A stretch of DNA of 7,359 nucleotides from CAZMJG01 sp964576365. Lineage in GTDB: Bacteria; Patescibacteriota; Microgenomatia; UBA1406; GWC2-37-13. Below are positions 5,760 through 7,359 of this stretch, one piece after another. The notes under the pieces are model-generated. The model saw nothing but the letters and a program-made list of their open reading frames with translations, did no database searches and was not told the DNA's origin. Where the stretch lies: positions 1-7,359 of the forward strand of contig CAZNUT010000048.1 of assembly GCA_964576365.1 (NCBI GenBank), written 5' to 3'. The position numbers and the translations under genes were made by a program. The number at the start of each line of letters is the position of its first letter. The stretch's first letter is position 1.

Positions 5760-5845
5760 GCTAACACCTAACACCTTAAACCTGACTAGCTGAGAAGCTA
5801 ACCAGCTAATAAGCTACTTTATAAACTAATGAACTCATCTACTAA

Positions 5846-6301
5846 TCAGCTCGTCTCACATACCTCTTTAAGTTTTTGAAGTGCTTTTGGCCACATCTCT
5901 TCAAACATCCCTGCATATTCTTCATCCGAATCCATATCCACGAGTACTTCTGTACCACCGTCTACATCCCGAAATGTGTAATTCTCATATGAAGGCGCCC
6001 ATTTTTTTACCTGTTCGCTTGTCGTGTCTTCGACACCATTTTCGATGATACCCATGTGTTCAATCGAGATATATTCATGCGGTCGGTTTGCTTTGATGCG
6101 ACTGAGCATGCCACCATCTTTTTTTCCTTCTCCCGATGGACCAAGAAAGCGCATCTTCGAACCTTCGCTCCAGTCTCCTTGAAAATACGATCCTTCGTGA
6201 AACGCAGCAGTCCACTTGCGGTAAGTCGCGTCCTGAAGCATACAGTCCCAGACTTTCTGGCGAGGCGCTTTGATAATGATAGAAAAATGAAGTGTTTTCA
6301 T
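5846..6301 (-). CDS. SRPBCC (START/Bet v 1-like) domain protein, AHSA1-type
   Basis: A 151-residue cytoplasmic single-domain protein of the SRPBCC superfamily, in the group annotated as activator of Hsp90 ATPase homologue 1-like. The first strand and helix read LHFSIIIKAPRQKVWDCM (4-21), followed by the helix ATYRKWTAAFHEGSYFQGDW (25-44). A beta sheet contains SKMRFLGPSGEGKKDGGMLSRI (48-69), YISIEHMGIIENG (77-89) and GGTEVLVDMD (115-124). The long C-terminal helix is 126-148. These folds make a deep hydrophobic ligand cavity; the ligand is unknown and an Hsp90 link in bacteria is not implied. It stands alone, with a terminator 86 bp downstream and no Shine-Dalgarno sequence. Candidate -10 boxes upstream (TACAAT, TATAAA) lack good -35 partners. 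Confidence 0.9.
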   Translation of the reverse strand: MKTLHFSIIIKAPRQKVWDCMLQDATYRKWTAAFHEGSYFQGDWSEGSKMRFLGPSGEGKKDGGMLSRIKANRPHEYISIEHMGIIENGVEDTTSEQVKKWAPSYENYTFRDVDGGTEVLVDMDSDEEYAGMFEEMWPKALQKLKEVCETS

Positions 6302-6384
6302 GGTTTGGAAATCAATTTATAAATAGCATCATGGATCTTTCTGTCTAGATCTATTGTACTGGTTTATACATAAAATAACATCTC

Positions 6385-6428
6385 GGAAACCTTTTGAAAA
6401 AAATCAATTTTTAAATGGGAAAGTTTCC
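6385..6428. repeat. Inverted repeat between the RT and SRPBCC genes
   Basis: GGAAAC at 6385-6390 and GTTTCC at 6423-6428 are inverted complements flanking an A/T-rich centre in which TTGA and TCAA (6395-6408) form a nested pair. On the minus strand an inner A-rich/T-rich stem runs into a T-run, so it could weakly terminate RT transcripts. The rest of the 189-bp gap (6302-6490) shows no gene. Confidence 0.33.
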
Positions 6429-6436
6429 AGTTCTTT

Positions 6437-6444
6437 CCTCCTTA
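6437..6444 (-). promoter_or_regulatory. Orphan perfect Shine-Dalgarno sequence (TAAGGAGG)
   Basis: The minus strand carries TAAGGAGG, the full anti-16S complement, downstream of the RT stop. At normal spacing only CTG (6430-6428) is available, and that frame ends after eight codons. The next ATG, in GAGATG, begins a five-codon frame. It may be a relic of a lost gene or of a small leader peptide. Confidence 0.4.
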
Positions 6445-6490
6445 ATTCTATGATTCTATTCTGTTTTAGTTTTAGAATTCGGACCTAAGT

Positions 6491-7359
6491 TTATATTTTA
6501 GTTAATTTTTTAATTCGTTTTAACACGCGGATGTTATCAATTTTATTTCTTTCGTAAAAATTTAATAACTCATAATGAAAAGCATTGTGTATCAATTTTT
6601 GTGAAAGGGAGTTGAGTTTTTTGATAAATTCCGGTTTGTCATTTTTGTTGAGTAATTTGTAAATTTTTTCAAAATGAGTTGCCCTAGCGTTTTTTAAATA
6701 CTCATCGTTAAGATAACAACTGATCAATTTCACTTTTTTTGAAAAATCTATGTTTTTCAAAGCCGGGCAAAATAAAGCTTTATTCAATAGCGGCGTTCCG
6801 TTATCCTTTATATTCACCAATCCAGACCTATCAAGCAAATCAAGATAGTAATCAACAAATTGCTCAACTTTATTTACGTCCTTTCTATTTTTATCTTCTT
6901 TTAGCAAATCAAAAAAACTGAAAGAGCGGTTATTGATTAAGTCTCCGGTTGTTCTAATTTTTACCTTTTTCTGATTGACCGACAAACCAAGTGAATTTAG
7001 CTTTTTTGAAACTTTAAATATCAAAATATAAAGTTTGTTTTTGTCTTCAGCAAAAAAAAACTGATCATCTGCATATCTTAAGTATTTACATTGATTTTGC
7101 CTGCATAAGTCGTAAACAATTTTGTCGTATGGCTGTAAATAAAAATTGGCAAGAATGCGTGAGCAATCTCCCATTGCGTCTTGAGGTATACCGACAGTTT
7201 GTTTATTGTATAAATTTGTATTTCTGTTCCAATAGTTCAAAAAGTGAAATAACAAACTTATAATATCCGCATGTTTTGCGCTTACGATCTCTCTGATACG
7301 CAGTTCTAATGCGCTAGCAGAGTTCCCCATCACTGGAGCGAAGCGCAAGGGATGGGGGT
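6491..7359 (-). CDS. Reverse transcriptase, Abi/UG-like (N-terminus missing: window edge or truncation)
   Basis: The frame is open to the right edge; the first possible start inside the window is TTG at 7348, then ATG at 7330. Positions below count from that TTG. Palm motifs are GIPQD...SRILANFYL (53-71, motif 4/B), KYLRYADDQFFF (88-99, catalytic Asp94 and Asp95) and GLSVNQKKVKI (121-131, motif 6). A lysine-rich helical extension of about 150 residues follows. Fingers and the motif A Asp are not visible. GIPQ-x5-CSRILA resembles Abi and UG reverse transcriptases linked to phage defence. DGR enzymes (IGxxxSQ) differ, and no intron maturase X or endonuclease domain is seen. Codon use is strongly A/T-biased until the last ~90 bp, which turn G+C-rich. 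No partner gene follows; any upstream RNA or fused domain would lie beyond the edge. Confidence 0.82.
   Translation of the reverse strand, partial: PHPLRFAPVMGNSASALELRIREIVSAKHADIISLLFHFLNYWNRNTNLYNKQTVGIPQDAMGDCSRILANFYLQPYDKIVYDLCRQNQCKYLRYADDQFFFAEDKNKLYILIFKVSKKLNSLGLSVNQKKVKIRTTGDLINNRSFSFFDLLKEDKNRKDVNKVEQFVDYYLDLLDRSGLVNIKDNGTPLLNKALFCPALKNIDFSKKVKLISCYLNDEYLKNARATHFEKIYKLLNKNDKPEFIKKLNSLSQKLIHNAFHYELLNFYERNKIDNIRVLKRIKKLTKI
7325..7357. repeat. 33-bp G+C-rich hairpin at the right edge
   Basis: CCCCATC at 7325-7331 and GATGGGG at 7351-7357 are perfect inverted complements. Inside, C-G, T-A, G-C, G-C and C-G pairs continue with single mismatches down to a GAA loop (7340-7342). It lies inside the extrapolated RT frame but is compositionally unlike it, so it may be a dispersed palindromic repeat or part of a structured RNA. 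Confidence 0.5.

Larger units (their letters stand above)
5400..5845. other. 446-bp gene-free region with repeats and hairpins
   Basis: There is no credible protein gene between VKOR and the SRPBCC gene. Bases 5400-5510 hold only a 10-bp palindrome (ATAGCGCTAT, 5404-5413) and a 9-bp direct repeat ATAAAACTC (5431-5439 and 5459-5467), with no clear VKOR terminator. Bases 5511-5612 are a MITE-like inverted-repeat unit. Bases 5642-5845 are CTAA-rich short repeats holding three hairpins, one a minus-strand terminator. Confidence 0.7.
5642..5845. repeat. CTAA-rich degenerate short-period repeat array
   Basis: The plus strand contains CTAA twelve times in about 205 bp (for example 5642, 5671, 5677, 5720, 5726, 5734, 5761, 5768, 5798, 5806, 5826, 5842) and no TTAG. 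Three heptamers run head to tail at 5761-5781 (CTAACAC, CTAACAC, CTTAAAC). Octamers follow from 5782: CTGACTAG, CTGAGAAG, CTAACCAG, CTAATAAG, then decayed copies up to the SRPBCC stop codon. A direct repeat of CTAAATCTAA lies at 5671-5680 and 5720-5729. Confidence 0.55.

Noticed and set aside
5761..5781. Telomere-like repeat (CTAACAC units resemble eukaryotic CCTAAC repeats)
   Set aside because: Only three degenerate copies, internal to a bacterial gene cluster; best seen as part of the larger CTAA array.
5548..5793. 81-codon plus-strand open frame in the gap after VKOR
   Set aside because: Half of it is the CTAA repeat array and the terminator hairpin, its composition (Thr, Lys, Asn, Leu) mirrors the repeats, and it shows no domain.
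5642..5845. CRISPR array
   Set aside because: Units are 7-8 bp, contiguous and degenerate, with no spacers and no cas genes.
2235..6301. Recoded TGA (Gracilibacteria/Absconditabacteria code)
   Set aside because: TGA ends four genes at expected family lengths, one within a 4-bp ATGA overlap; reading through would add unsupported tails.
6739..6921. 60-codon plus-strand frame inside the RT gene
   Set aside because: Antisense shadow of the RT coding sequence with no recognisable features.
6491..7359. Diversity-generating retroelement
   Set aside because: The RT lacks the IGxxxSQ motif, and I found no adenine-biased template/variable repeat pair in the window.
6302..7359. Group II intron or retron
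   Set aside because: No domain V-like hairpin or maturase/endonuclease domain is seen downstream, and the retron msr-msd would lie upstream beyond the window; the palm motifs fit Abi/UG enzymes better.

Overview
This 7.36-kb window is AT-rich (by eye about 40% G+C or less) and densely packed with short genes. TGA works as a stop: the genes at 2235, 2828, 3405 and 5846 all end in TGA at sensible family lengths, and two of them overlap as ATGA. This argues against the Gly-TGA code of Gracilibacteria/Absconditabacteria. Compact genes, tiny gaps, near-absence of Shine-Dalgarno sequences, a stand-alone VKOR and an SRPBCC/VOC/HAD/RBBP9-type gene mix suggest a bacterium with a small genome, plausibly of the Patescibacteria (CPR) radiation. 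That placement is an impression, because the window holds no rRNA or ribosomal marker.

Layout. Bases 1-4926 are read entirely from the minus strand, in three probable transcription units. Unit A, downstream of a TATAAT box at 2148-2153, runs: membrane-anchored SGNH hydrolase-like protein (1190-2098), D-2-hydroxyacid dehydrogenase (170-1168), and the N-terminus of another membrane-anchored protein that runs off the left edge (1-164). Unit B, downstream of an extended -10 at 3380-3388, holds a beta-sandwich ligand-binding-like protein (2828-3358) coupled by a 4-bp overlap to an RBBP9-like serine hydrolase (2235-2831). Unit C holds a VOC/glyoxalase-fold protein (4567-4926), an unrecognised 83-residue protein (4274-4525) and a HAD-IIB phosphatase (3405-4265). 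Unit C diverges from a plus-strand VKOR gene (4956-5399); the two -10 boxes overlap on opposite strands in a 29-bp gap.

Bases 5400-5845 contain no convincing gene but are full of structure. There is a 102-bp MITE-like inverted-repeat unit with 4-bp flanking duplications (5511-5612), three short hairpins, one of which is a good rho-independent terminator for the minus strand (5736-5759), and a strand-asymmetric array of degenerate CTAA heptamers and octamers reaching the stop codon of the next gene. An SRPBCC/AHSA1-type gene (5846-6301, minus) follows.

After a 189-bp gap with an orphan perfect Shine-Dalgarno sequence and an inverted repeat comes the most accessory-looking part: a reverse transcriptase (6491 to the right edge, minus) with a GIPQD/SRILAN motif, YADD and a helical C-terminal extension. 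It resembles Abi/UG (defence-type) RTs more than group II intron, DGR or classical retron RTs. The fingers and the motif A aspartate are not visible. The last ~90 bp switch to about 55% G+C and contain a strong hairpin, so the gene is either cut by the window edge or joined to a repeat.

The genes do not form one pathway. Units A-C look like small metabolic, envelope and house-cleaning functions, VKOR serves extracytoplasmic disulfide formation, and the RT is the candidate defence or mobile component.
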